This document shows positions 8,124-19,640 of a DNA stretch of 38,456 nucleotides, piece by piece (positions within the stretch are counted from its first letter, which is position 1; each line of letters starts with the position of its first letter). Location: NCBI GenBank assembly GCA_015680685.1, contig MNCI01002752.1, positions 115,787 to 154,242 of the forward strand, written 5' to 3'. Made by a program: the position numbers and the translations under genes. The notes below the pieces were generated by a model. It worked only from the letters and a program-made list of their open reading frames with translations, was not told where the DNA came from and searched no databases. Source of the DNA: Gnetum montanum. Its lineage: Eukaryota; Streptophyta; Gnetopsida; Gnetales; Gnetaceae.

Positions 8124-10430
8124 ATGGCAGCCAATGTCGACAACTCTAACTGCAGCCAGCAAGGGAGCCCGGGCCATCAAAAAGCTCCAGGTTACCTTTC
8201 CTTCTTCTGCATTGATCTCACTGCTTTATTTGTTTTCTTTCAATTTCATCTGCATTAGGGCTTTAATCTTCGGAGAACTTCGTTTTCAACGCAAACGACT
8301 TGTTTCTTTTCGTTTCGCGGTTGCTGTACTTTGGCATCATCTATTCATGTTGCCACTGCTACGTCGTACTTAGAAAAAAATTGTAATTATGTTCTATGAT
8401 GATCAACGTGAACCGCAAGGTTTGATTCATATGCGCGTAAATTCGCTTACGAGTTTGTTTAGAAGAGAAGATGTTTCCATTTCGTGCTTCATGTTTTGAA
8501 ATTTGTCATAAGATAATGCACACTATGGAAACCCTCGAATTTTTGGATGCCGCGCGTCATTGTTAAGTTTTGGTATTGCTTTGGATAATAAGTAGATTAA
8601 AGTTGTCATTGGTTCTACACTTCCACTGCAAGATATAAATTCGGCACCGGATACAAAATTTCAGCATCAAATTCATATTAAATTATGCGATATACGCAGG
8701 ACTTGCTACCATTATCGTCTTCCATTTGCCTAATTTGCTGTTGGTGCATTTCATGTTCTTTTGATTGATCTGTAATTCATGAAGGATTTTTGGACGGCAT
8801 ATTGCGAGCTTTCAATTTCAGTTTATAATCGACCACTCCCGACTTTTGTGCAGAAAGTCCGGTGAAGGCTAGGTGTCAAGAACAACGGGAAGCAGCGCCA
8901 GGGGAGCCGCGGTGTGTGATATGTGGAAGATACGGCGAATACATATGCGATGAAACAGAAGACGATGTGTGCAGCTTAGAGTGCAAGGAGGCTGTGCTTC
9001 GCAAGCTTCGATCAGAAGCTGCAACATGTGCTCCAAGCTCAAGCATTTCTCCTGTCAAGATCCCTGCCATTGACGAGTGTGTGTATGTCAGGGATGGGCA
9101 ACCCTGTCTTCCAATTTGGGAGCCAGAAGATTCAATTAAAAGCTTGAATCGTCAGCAGATTGAGGCTCTCAGGCGACAGATACAAGTAGATGTTAAAGGG
9201 GAGGATGTTCCACCTCCTATTTTGGATTTCAGTAACTGTAATTTTACTCCAAAGCTAAAAGAGAATTTGCAGGCAGCAGGGTATGAAATTCCAACGCCTG
9301 TGCAGATGCAGGCCATTCCTGCTGTCCTCAAGGGCAGGGATTTACTTGTCTCGGCCACCACTGGTTCAGGGAAAACTGCCTGTTTTTTGATACCAATTGT
9401 CTCACGCTGTGCTATGATCCGGACCCAAAAACTTTCTGAGCGTGTGAGGCCTCTGGCTATTGTTTTGACTCCTACCAGAGAGCTTTGTGCACAGGTGGAA
9501 GAGCAAGCTAAAGCTATTGCAGTAGGGCTGCCCTTCAAAACAGCCTTGGTTGTGGGTGGGGATCCCATGCCTCGGCAGATTTACAGAATCAATCAGGGAA
9601 TTGAATTGATTGTTGCCACACCGGGAAGGCTTGTTGATCTTCTTTCAAGGAATGATTTTGAGCTTGAGGATGTCTGTATTCTGGTATTGGATGAAGTGGA
9701 CTGCATGCTGCAGCAAGGCTTCTCTGATCAAGTCATGCAGGTTGTGCAGGCATTATCAAATCCCCAAATAATGATGTTTTCGGCTACAATACCTGATTAC
9801 ACAGAAAAGCTAGCATCAAAGATACTGAAAAATTACATTTTGGTATCAGTGGGCGAGCCAAGTGTCCCTAACCGTGCAGTCAAACAAACGGTTATCTGGG
9901 TTGAATCTAAACATAAGAAGCAAAAGCTGTTTGACATTCTGATTAGTGCTCAGCATTTTAAGCCACCAGCAGTTGTTTTTGTCAATTCTAAAATAGGTGC
10001 TGATTTGTTATCAGATGCCATAAGATGCAAGACTGGATTGAAGGTGGCATCGATTCATGGGGATAAACCCATGTCTGAAAGGAGACAAGTTCTGAAATCA
10101 TTTTTGATGAGTGAGCTTTCTGTTGTTGTTGCTACAGGGGTTCTTGGTAGGGGCTTGGATCTTCTGAAAGTGAGTCAAGTTATTGTTTTTGACATGCCGA
10201 ATTCATTGCAAGAATACACCCATCAAGTTGGCCGGGCCTCTAGGTTAGGAACGCCAGGGTCAGCAATTATATTTGTTAATAACGAGGACAAGGCTCGTTT
10301 CAAAGATTTTGTTCCTCTTTTGAAGGCAGCTGGAGCTCCCGTCCCTCGAGAGCTTGCTTATTCTCCATATACTCAAACTTCATATCATAAATATGATTCT
10401 CAAAAGAAGAGGAAGCATTACGCACGATAA
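8124..10430 (+). CDS. RH41: DEAD-box ATP-dependent RNA helicase with HIT zinc finger (RH41/DDX59 type), two exons
   Basis: Exon 1 is 8124-8190 and exon 2 is 8854-10430, joined in frame across a 663-base GT-AG intron; the product is 547 residues. The start was chosen because the ATG at 8124 opens a frame that splices exactly into the conserved part, while the exon 2 frame has no nearby upstream ATG. An HIT-type zinc finger lies at about residues 43-66 (CVIC, then C54, C62, C66). The helicase core follows: Q motif with GYEIPTPVQ (Q173), Walker A ATTGSGKT 190-197, PTREL 229-233, TPGR 278-281, DEVD 302-305 as motif II, SAT 332-334, VFVNSK 397-402, TGVLGRGLD 450-458 and HQVGRASR 479-486. Family members unwind RNA using ATP. 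The HIT finger plus helicase core identifies RH41 of plants and DDX59 of animals. The tail is basic (KKRKHYAR). Alternative: another DEAD-box helicase, but the HIT finger makes that unlikely. Confidence 0.9.
8191..8853 (+). other. Intron of the helicase gene
   Basis: The donor is CCAG|GTTACC at 8190/8191 and the acceptor TTTTGTGCAG|AAAGT ends at 8853. The intron splits a glutamate codon (phase 1). It is T-rich before the acceptor, as expected of plant introns. Short ORFs running through it (for example 8134-8373) are out of frame with the protein and not supported. Confidence 0.85.
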
Positions 10431-12583
10431 GTGTCTTTCTTGTATGAAGAGAATTATGGTATACAGATTAGAGTTACCACATTTACTTCTGGAAAAGCAG
10501 ATTTCCAAATAGCATATTTCTTTTCTTTTCTTTTTAAATTATAAAAGAGGCAAACAGAAAATTTTATCAACCAACTTCAGGAACGGATTCAAGGATACAC
10601 TTACACAAGCAGGGAATTAGAAACGTAAAAAGGGGGAAAAAAATAACGGAAAAGACACACACAGATGAGAAAAGAAGGAAAAAAAGAACAGATAAAAAGT
10701 TTAACCAAAGAAAATATGCACTTCTATTTAATGAACTCATCCTTGACCCGATTATGCCAGAGGCAGATTTTTCAGGTTTGAAAATTATCAATTTGATTTC
10801 TTTGTGCCATCATTTTGTAGATGATGCTTTTCTTTGCCGTACTGGTTTTTAAAGTTTTACAATTTGTGCTGTAGCTTTGATATGAAACAGAATCTGAGAT
10901 TCCATTACATACGTATAGTTCCAAAAGGATTTGTGATCAAGTTGTAGAAAATACATTACGTGTGGCTCTGCTTGAAATCTTTTATTGACCAATTGCACAA
11001 CAGTTTAATAGAATATCATGGTCATGCTAAATGATATATAAATGTCCACCTTCCGTGGTTTGAAGCTTTTATATATTCATTTAGATGGACATTGAAGTAA
11101 CTTGGGAATCCAGGGAATTGTTATTTGAATACATTTTTCCTTTGCTAAATGGTTATATGTATATATATATATTAATAATACCCCACATAGGTTAGGATAG
11201 TTGCTACTAGTTTTGATGATCCTAGTAGTCTTCACTGGAAAAGCCTGTTTGTGCAGTCCGTGGTAATAGAGATTGCACGGGGCACCTGGCATAAGACTCT
11301 GTAGCAGTGTCATGTTGTAGATTTGTGAGCTCTCGATTGATGTGTCTTATTGGCATATTAAGGAGAAAATTGTTTCATACTTGATAAGTTTTGTATCGTT
11401 CTACTATGCTTGCTTTTGAATATTTATTGTTGGCTCGGTTAAATGCCAGTCTAAAAGCCAATCATTGAACAATTCATGTTAAGTATTCTCACATTCATGG
11501 TTAAACTTACCATGGAAAAAATATTTTATTAATAGTTGGATTTGATGTATGTTATCTTGGCTTTTGGTCCAAAAAGTGATTTTGTCAGAAATTTGAGTGG
11601 GTTACTGTGTCTGAAATGTCTCTGATGTATGCAGCGTCTGATTTTCAACGGTGAACCATCTTACACATAAAACAATATCATTGCTCTTAATTTTATCCAA
11701 CATATAATATTCGTTCTTTGCGAATGCTAGCAGTCGTTCTTAATCATCATCCTATTAAGGAAGTCTTACCTATTTATTATCGATCATATTTTAAGCCCCG
11801 TAAAAGAAGCTTCGTTACACTATAGTTATCCTCTTGGGCTTTTGGCTTTGTTTTAAATGTCAGTGAAATTAGGAATGTGGAAGGCAATCTTTCTAGTGTG
11901 AAGTTGAGGCGCGTGAAGTTGATCTCTAACTTAACAACTGCTGATGCAATAAAGGTGTAAGTTTAGTATTAAGTTGATCACACTAATTAGGTAACATGCT
12001 CACGCTTAAACTACTTGCTAGAAGAATACGGTACACATGGTGAAATGGTAAGATGGACTGAAACAGAAAAAGTTAAAGACTTTTTACTTTTCATAGCTTG
12101 CATTTCGAATTAAGCAATATTCAAGGATTAGTAGAGAATAAATAGCATTTTAGTAAACAACAACAAAGTTAAAGACTTAGTTTTACTATATATGAAGTTA
12201 ATCCATGAAATATTTGATAAAGCAACAAAATAATTAAATATAGGTCTTTAAAACACTTTTTATTTACGAAGGATTGACATCCTAACTTTGTGTATGCTTC
12301 CAATGCATCATACTACATACATTAGCATGTCTAAGCTCCTTATCTATTTTACTACTTTATGAAGTTTCCCACTACAACAATGCAAGGATACATTTATATA
12401 GTAATAACCTTTATGTTATGCTATGACTAATTTCATAATGCAATTTAATGTGTATATTCCTTACCTCATTATTTTTTGAGCATCCTAACTTAATAGTGTA
12501 CCTTTGTGAAGGTCTTTTTGTAATTGAATAAAATTGGTTGCTATACTTCTACATATCTGATAAGTCAAGTTTTTACATGGCTA
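10431..12583. other. Helicase 3' flank and gene-free spacer
   Basis: The helicase 3' UTR must begin here, but no AATAAA is visible in the first 400 bases, so its end cannot be placed. The stretch holds purine-rich tracts (10620-10700), a short TATATATAT run near 11158-11172, and generally AT-rich DNA. Short ORFs at 10567-10791 and 11077-11313 have no recognisable homology. I see no RNA gene or mobile-element coding sequence. Confidence 0.5.
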
Positions 12584-13315
12584 TGATATCGAGCATTCGA
12601 TATTGGAGTTGCGATATCGAATCTCTGATATTAGGGCACAAGGTACGATGTCGGATATCCGATATCATAGACACGTGCAAGCTTATAAATATGACACTTA
12701 GGCACATAGTCCAACAACAAATACAATCCACCTTAGTGAAACTTTGTTAGTTTATTTTCTTGATTGTAGTACTTAGCACTTAGCAGTGTATGCCTGCAAT
12801 GTGGTGTTGAGTGATTGTATGGAGTCTTTATTCGAGCATCTTGTACTTGGACACAAGTGTGAATGACAATAAAGATCGAGATAACTTTTCACCATTGCAG
12901 CATTCACTTAGTTTTTATTATTTATCTAAAATAATGTTTACCATCTTCACTTAGTCTATTGATTATTATTTTCTTAGTTACTATTTACTTTTCCATGAAC
13001 TTAACCTTTATTGTTGTTAAACGGAATGGATACGACTGATTCCGAGCATAAAGTGTGATCGTTTGGTAACCCAGTAGTATTATCACTTGGTTTGCCTAGT
13101 AGCGAGATACTTGGTAATCCTAGTAACAATTACATAAGTCCAAGACATGTGTGGAGAGTCAGGAATGGATGTCCATCACCTAGGTTAAACTAGATTCATT
13201 TGTTGTTTACTTAGACTTAGAAACCACTTTCATTTACCTTATGTTTACTAGGAGTAAAATGGCCAAAGCAACATCAATTATCATACACCTCATTATGAGT
13301 TAAACCATATGCATT
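12584..13315 (+). repeat. LTR copy A (GATATC-type U3), 3' end truncated
   Basis: It begins TGATATCGAG and carries GATATC palindromes, a TATA box (TATAAAT near 12684), the R-region TCTTTATT...AATAAAGA hairpin (12825-12875) with the poly(A) signal, and the U5 TTGGTAACCCAGTA-type repeats (13054-13125). It aligns with the other LTRs up to about 13315, where it is cut off by the start of LTR copy B. It lacks the terminal CACTCATCA. Confidence 0.8.
12585..12668 (+). promoter_or_regulatory. GATATC palindrome array in U3 of LTR copy A
   Basis: Four exact GATATC hexamers, two GATATT and one GATGTC occur within 84 bases directly upstream of the TATA box; the last two exact copies are GGATATCCGATATC. 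LTRs at 23522 and 26460 have the same kind of array in the same place. The density and conserved position suggest binding sites; the factor is unknown. Confidence 0.55.
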
Positions 13316-13321
13316 GATTTT

Positions 13322-14223
13322 TGATGAGTCGCATTGTCTTGGGTTTCATCAACGAGGCCTCATTGATGCAACCCTATCAACATGACCCTATTGACGCGAT
13401 CACATTGACGTGGAATTTGATGCATTGATGTGGCCTCATCAATGCAGTGTTTATTTTTGCTTATAAATACGTGCTCACCCGTCGTGTTTATGGCATCTTT
13501 GGTCATAGTTGTAGCAAAGCTTTTGTAGTTTTCTCGCTTGAAAGTTAGAATATTTTTCTAAGTGCTTGCAGTAGGAGTCAAAGAGCGTACGAATCTTTAT
13601 TCAAACATTGTTGTACCTGAGCATGGTAGTGTGTGTGGCAATAAAGATAAACGTTCTGATAAACTTTCTAGCACTTTGAAATAGATTCATTGTTTACTTA
13701 TGCATTTAATGTTTTATGCAATTTCCTTTAATGCTTTAAGTGATTAAGTAATCAATTAAGCTAAATTAAATAGCAATTAATTAAGCACATAAGTACGACC
13801 ACTTTGAACATACGCTTGGCGCTTGGTAATCCTAGTAACACTTAATGTTTCGTAACCCAGTAGCATTAAACATTTTCAGGATGTGTATGACAAGTGGGAA
13901 TAGATGCTTATGTTAGAATTAGTTAGGTGTAACTAGTTGGATTAAATTAGCAATTTAATTATTTTATTTTATACATTATTCTTTACCCTTAGGTGACTTA
14001 AAACATAAAACATAAAAATGATAAAAATCATATGCCTTAGTTGCACTTAATCATACCTTTGCATTTCACAAGTGTAATTGGAAAGACAACGATTGCAATG
14101 GTTAGTTTCACTTCCTAGAGACCAGTATACTTAGAAGGCTATAAGACCGCAAAATTCAACCAGATCACGCTGAATGTTTAGTGATTCATATGGTTGAGCG
14201 TAGGGTCTACTCACCACTCATCA
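13322..14223 (+). repeat. LTR copy B (TTGACG/ATTGATG-type U3), complete
   Basis: About 902 bases from TGATGAGTC to CACTCATCA. The U3 holds repeated ATTGATG and CATCAA words and two TTGACG sites (13390-13425), quite unlike the GATATC array of copy A. A TATAAATA box lies at 13462-13469, and the R hairpin arms ATCTTTATT and AATAAAGAT at 13593-13601 and 13640-13648. R and U5 align with the other LTRs, including the GGTTGAG end region. A gag start follows, so this acted as a 5' LTR. Confidence 0.85.
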
Positions 14224-14389
14224 TTGGCTTCATTGTGGGGGATTTGTAGTTTGATACATGCACTATCTAGGACTTAGTAAATATTATTTAAAATCGTTGG
14301 AATGAACTCTAAGGTCATAATCATTAAAATAATAATAATTATAATTATAATTTAAGCACACTAAATCTTTCTCTAATCCAAAATATCTT

Positions 14390-14653
14390 CTTCTCATAGG
14401 CATGATGAATCAAAATCGCTAGTGCCCAAAGAATTCAAAGTGGTGTATACTTATCCAAATGAGTTTGTACTTGAGCTCACCTTCATCCTATAACAAGATG
14501 AATAGCTGTGGTGAAGAGATATGGAGGGCAATGTTGTGTTGTCTCCTGACCAATCTATCCCTGGGATGCTACTCCAAACTCTTAAGAGGTTGGGCATCCA
14601 GGATCTCCATGATGAATATGTTGTGCAGGACTAATGAATCATCGTTTGTGTCA
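14390..14653 (+). pseudogene. Gag N-terminal fragment, cut off by the next LTR
   Basis: After a leader of about 165 bases, the reading with VVYTYPNEF and LGIQDLHDEYV-type text corresponds to the gag start at 24451 (which has VTYTHPDEY). It contains stops and frame changes and ends abruptly at 14653, where LTR copy C begins. Only about 85 codons of gag remain. Pol is missing, so this is a deleted unit between two LTRs. Confidence 0.65.
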
Positions 14654-15501
14654 TGTTGACGTAGCATTTGTTGCATCTATGGAGCCCCATCAACATAGCA
14701 TTGCAATAATGTCTATAAATACGTGTTCACTAGCCATGTTTATAACATGTCTTGTGATAGTTGTAGTAGATCTCATACAGTTTTATCATTTGATAATTAG
14801 AATATTTCTTTGAGTGCCTGCAGCAGGAGTCAGAAAGTGTACAGATCTTTATTTGAGCAATATTGTACTTGAACACACCAGTATGAATGACAATAAAGAT
14901 GAGCCTTTTGATCAAACCTTGCAGCACTTGGAATAGATTAATGATTCATTTATGCTTTACTATTTTTATTAATTATGTAATTAATTAAGCTAAATTGGAC
15001 TTCAAGTGATTAGTTAATTAATTAAGCTAAATAGATTAAACACATAAGTACGACCTTTTCGAGCATAAACATGTATTCGCTTGGTAATCCCAATAGTGTT
15101 ATTACTTGGGTTACCTAGTATCATAGTGCTTGGTAATCCTAGTATTCAATATGTGGGTTCAAGACGGTATGGAAAGTAGGACCGGAAGCTTATGTTAGAA
15201 CTAGTTATAAATTAGTTAATTAGTTAAATTAAATTAGTTATTAAATTACTTCATTTCTCTATTTCAAGTACTAGGAACATAAAACATAAAATAATAAAAA
15301 TCAAATACCTCAATTACACTTAACCATACCTTTGTGCATCATAAATGTAATTGGAAAGACAACGAATGACTATTAGGGCAAAGGTCACTTTCTAGAGGAC
15401 TAGTGTACCAGAAGACATAGAGTCTGTGGAATTCGACTGGATCATGCATGAACGTTTCATGATTTGTATGGTTGAGCATAGGGCTACTCGATTGCTCAGC
15501 A
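14654..15501 (+). repeat. LTR copy C (TTGACG-type U3), 5' LTR of the gag-pol element
   Basis: About 848 bases, beginning TGTTGACGTAGC and ending GCTCAGCA. U3 shares GCCCCATCAACATAG with the fragment at 23300-23336. TATAAATA is at 14714-14721; hairpin arms ATCTTTATT and AATAAAGAT are at 14845-14853 and 14892-14900. Three U5 TTGGTAATCC-type repeats lie at 15080-15150. A leader and gag follow directly. Confidence 0.85.
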
Positions 15502-15689
15502 TTGGCATTGTTTTTGAGGACTCTTTTTATTAAAATGTGTGCTATCTAGGTTTAGTGAACATCATTAACATCATTGGATAAACCCTAAAGTCAAGATCAT
15601 TCTCACAAATAATATAATCACATAAGCACACTGATATTTTATTTGTGTTGCAAAATGTCTTTTTCTCATAGGTGTGATGATACTAAACT

Positions 15690-17950
15690 GCCAATTCCTC
15701 AAGAATGCAAGGTGGTGTACACTCATCTAAATGAGTATGTGCCTAATTTTGCCTTCATCCTGTATTAAGATGAACAACTGTGATGGTATGATATGGAAGG
15801 TAACATTGTAATGCCTCCCAATCTATTTATACCAGTGATGCTACTTCAAACTCTTAAGAGGTTGGGCATCCACGATCTTCAAGAGAAGTACATTGTGCAT
15901 GATTATGACTACTGAGACTACTATCCCACTGAAACACAATGTAGGAGAGATCAACACCAGGAGAAGCACCATGAGTTTGTGAAGGGAAAATAGTTTACTA
16001 ATTCCTTATTCCTAATTAACCAAGATGACAATGAGGATCCTTCCTCTAGGAACTCTCAACATGAAGATTCTTCTTCTCTTGTTATTGATGATGAGGGTGC
16101 ACCCCTGAATTTACACTCCACTATCAACAACCTAGGTTTAGGTAAAGATGGTAGTTAAGGTAGGGCTCACACAAGCATCAAGAGGATAAGAAAACTGATG
16201 AACATGGTCATGACAATTGAAAGGGAGTTGGCAAACACCATGGTGGTGATAGTCCTTCTCCCTCTTTGCCTTCTCCATCGACATCTTCTTCTTCCTCTTC
16301 TACTTTTAATAAATGCCACAGAAAGAAAAATTATGATGGAGATGAACAGTGGGACAATAATGATGATTAGTAGGCCCATAATGGCCAAAGGGGTAGTAAA
16401 GGATGTCATCAAAATAATGATGATAATGAGCCTTTGTTGGCAACTCGAAGCAAGTTAAATATCATAGAGGCTATAAAAATTCCAACTAGGCATGTGAAAG
16501 ATAGTCAGATCAAACGACTTGATATGAACAATATTTCCAGATTTGAGGGGGGATATAATTTTAATCCATAGACACATCTTTAAGATTTTCATGATGCCTA
16601 TGCCTTACAAAATATTAAAAATGATTGGCAAAAACTAAAGTTATTTTCTAGGACACTCATCAAGGAAGCAAAGAGTTTGTACTAGTCTTTGGAGCCAGAA
16701 TCCATTTGCAGGTGGAGTACAATGCTAGAGTTATTTAATGATAAGTATCAAACATTCTCTAGAGTGTCTAATATGAGAAGGTAGATCCAAGGATGGAAGC
16801 AAAAAAACCATGAACCCTTGAACGCCACCATGGATAGATACTATTCTCTCATACATCGATGTCGTGGCCATGGTTATTCTTAGTGATAAAAACTTTGCCA
16901 TATCATAGATGGACTTAGATAAAAAATGAGGAGAACTCTTGGGGTTTATTCCCAAGGGAGACTATCTAAACTCAGAGCCCATTAGATTCAAAGGCTAATT
17001 GAGTAGGTAGCAAAAGAAGAAGGAGAGTTGAGGAAACACGAAAGTGTAAATGAATACAACAAGGATCTTTCCATCAGAAAGAACGAGGTTTGATTTTGTG
17101 ATAGTGAGGAGGAATCACCACTTAATGAGGTGGTAAATGGAAAGACCTTGCTGATCTAAAAATCTATGTCTAAAATTTCGACCAAGGTGGAAAAAATGTT
17201 GGATTTGTTAGATAAAAAATTCTAAACTACTTTGAAAATCACCGAAGAATCAAGAGAGCAAAGTAGTGATCATAACCATAGGAGGCAAAAAGAAGCTAAA
17301 TGTGCCTACCAAAGGGGTAAAGGCAAGATTGCTACAGTAGATGAAGTTGCAAAAACTAAATCAGATTATGATAGTAGATGTGACATCTACCAATACAAAC
17401 ATCCTAGGGGATATCATGTCACACTTACAAGAATCTGGGGTGTATGTTCTAAATCCATGACTAGCAAGAAGGCAAACACCTAGAAGATTACCTTATCCTC
17501 AAGGCAATCCTAGGCAGTTCCATCAACAATAATAATATTATCCAAGTGGAACTCCATTGCAGCCATACGAATAATATCAATAGTGGCACCAACCATAGTC
17601 GTGGGAGATACCACCATTAAGGCAACAATATCCTTACAGGAAACCAATATCCAATCATGTTTTTTCTTTCCAACATCACTACCACCATCTCGAATACTAC
17701 AAAGCTCATTCTCCACATTTTAGGAGGGATGCCACATTTTATCCATATCCTCCTCCTGTTTCTACACCTATTCCTCCATCCTCAATGCAACTACCACCTA
17801 CTCTATCCATATAGGGTGAACTTCCTGCTCAACTGCAACAATGCAACACTACTAGGGTTTTCACTCTACAATTAGTTCATCAATCAAGGGGTTTAGAATC
17901 TCATGCTTGTAAAAGACCATTCTTCAAAACCAACAACCCTACTAAGCCCT
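15690..17950 (+). pseudogene. Gag region (Retrotrans_gag domain), decayed
   Basis: Read across frames it aligns with the better gag at 24451-26456: VVYTHLNEYVPNFAFIL near 15710, the KIPTRHVKDSQIKRLDMNN-type block near 16480-16530, the conserved gag domain at 16560-17030 (RWSTMLELFNDKYQTFSRVSN near 16710), and CDICQYKHPRG near 17390 in place of the CEVCYYDHPKG motif. Gag forms the particle that packages element RNA. Many stops are seen, for example Y-stop-DEQL-stop-W near 15765 where the related copy has HQDEQLRW. A Pro/Gln/Tyr-rich C-terminal part continues towards the protease. Confidence 0.75.
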
Positions 17951-17961
17951 CAAAGACTTAG

Positions 17962-18561
17962 GTGGCTGGTCACCCTTCTCCTACTTCATCCTTTGCAAAC
18001 CATTCCATTGAGTCCCCTTCAAACCAAATGCTGCCCAAAATCTATACTGTTATGCCCACCCATGTCATATCTAATTGGATCTGGGCTAGCAACCTTCCTA
18101 GGAAATTAGCTAATCTTGGTAGTCCCCTTATCTATTTACAGATTGCTAAAAATGAACAATGTAAAGCTCTTCTTGATTCTAGTTCTGGTGTGAACTTGAT
18201 ATCTCATGAGATCTATACTACTTGGAACCTACCACTTTTCAAGAAAAGCAATATCAAATTAAAACTAGTAGAGCAGTCCATCACTGTTCCATTGGAACTA
18301 GTTGAAGACATTATGATCACTATTTGTGGGTGGTCTTATCCTACCAATTTCCTAGTAATAAAGGTTAAAAACTATAAGGGGAACTTTCCAATCATTATAG
18401 AAAGGACATGGTTAAGCACTATTGATGCAAAAATTAGCATAAGAGATCTTTCCCTAGAGATATGTAAAAAAAATGCATTTGGAAAGATCAAGAAGAGACA
18501 AGTTCCATGCATTGCGTACAACGATACAAGGTGCAATTATGTGCAAAAGCTTTGTCCGTGA
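17962..18561 (+). pseudogene. Retropepsin-like protease region
   Basis: A 199-codon open stretch contains SPLIYLQI, then LLDSSSGVNLISHEIY, where a retropepsin active site (D-S/T-G) is expected, and PIIIERTWLSTIDA, corresponding to the flap-side ILGRxWL region. The third active-site residue is serine in place of glycine, and GR has become ER. This is the pol protease that cuts the polyprotein in this family. The frame is open but the active site is damaged, so it is part of a dead element. Confidence 0.75.
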
Positions 18562-18789
18562 AACGTGCATCTATTTCTGCATGCAAGTAGTGTGCACATG
18601 AGGCAGATATTCAAAGGTGTATGTATGTAGTAGCCACAAAACAAGAGGGTACCTAGTGGCTAACTACTAATTCTGACAGCAGCACAATGTGGATGGAACT
18701 TGCTGAGAGCCTAACATGTGCTTATGTCATAGGCATGGATGAATAAGAGCAAGTTCATCACTAACTCTCTGATGATGAAAACATTAATG

Positions 18790-19640
18790 CTAATTGGGGA
18801 GAGTTGGAGATCTGTGAGAATTTTAAACATGAGCCCCTAGAGTTGAAAACACTACCTACTAGCCTAGAATATGCATTCTTAAGAAATGACAAGGTAGTCA
18901 TACTCAATGTCAAACTTGCTCCTAAGAAAAAAGCAAAACTGTTGAAATTGGTCAACAAATGGCCAACAACCTTTGCTTGGTCATATCCTAAACTCACTAG
19001 AATTGATCCATAGATATGCCAACATTGCATTTACACCAATCCATCCATGAAGGCAAGGAGGTAGCCACAACAGTGATTAAATCCAAAATTGAAGCAAATT
19101 ATCAAAGAGGAGATTGAGCAACTCCTTAAGGTAGGGTTCACCTACCCCATTGTGGATAATAAGTGGGTCAACCCACTCATGATAGTGCTAAGGAGAGGTG
19201 GCAAAATGGTAGGTTTATATCAACTTCAGGCTATCAAACATGGCAACATTAAAAGATCATTTTTCATTTTCATTCATTAATTAGGTGTTGGACACCATAT
19301 CTGGGATTGCTATTATAGTTTTTTGGATGGTTATAGTGGCTATAACTAAATCCAAATTGCACTAGAAGATCAAACCAAAACAACATTCACAAGTCCTTAG
19401 GGGACCTTTGCATATCGCAAGATGCCTTTTGGTTTGTACAATGATCCTACCACTTTCCAACATATGATCTTAAGTATCTTTCAATAACAAATAGGTAACA
19501 AGGTGGAAGTCTTCATGGATGACTTCTCCAATTATAGTGCTACATTCAAGCAAGCCTTCAACTAGCTTGAGCAAGTACTAAAAATATGTGTGGAGACAAA
19601 TCTACAGTTCAATTGCCAAAAGAGCCATCTCATGGTCTAA
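18790..19640 (+). pseudogene. Reverse transcriptase region, decayed
   Basis: KQIIKEEIEQLLKVGF (19089 on), KWVNPLMIV, FLDGYSGYN near 19320, KTTFTSP...GTFAYRKMPFGL near 19380-19435 and the catalytic-type FMDDF at 19512-19526 follow each other in the order of a gypsy RT. Stops and frame changes lie between them. Copies element RNA into DNA in the active form. The pairing of FMDDF with MPFGL makes the assignment safe in spite of the breaks. Confidence 0.8.

Noticed and set aside
8134-8373. ORF starting inside helicase exon 1
   Set aside because: Out of frame with the helicase and running through the intron; its second half is T-rich intron translation.
9152-9568. Minus-strand ORF of 138 codons opposite the helicase
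   Set aside because: It is the shadow of a strongly conserved helicase frame.
8862-10430. Helicase starting at GTG 8862 as a single exon
   Set aside because: A plant nuclear gene needs ATG, and exon 1 at 8124-8190 joins in frame through good GT-AG sites.
11140-11310. Possible element fragment in the helicase 3' flank
   Set aside because: The sequence has some coding-like look on both strands but no motif I can name and no second copy in the window.
16167-16458. Overlapping ORFs on both strands at 16167-16458
   Set aside because: They lie in the low-complexity charged region of decayed gag and do not match its frame.
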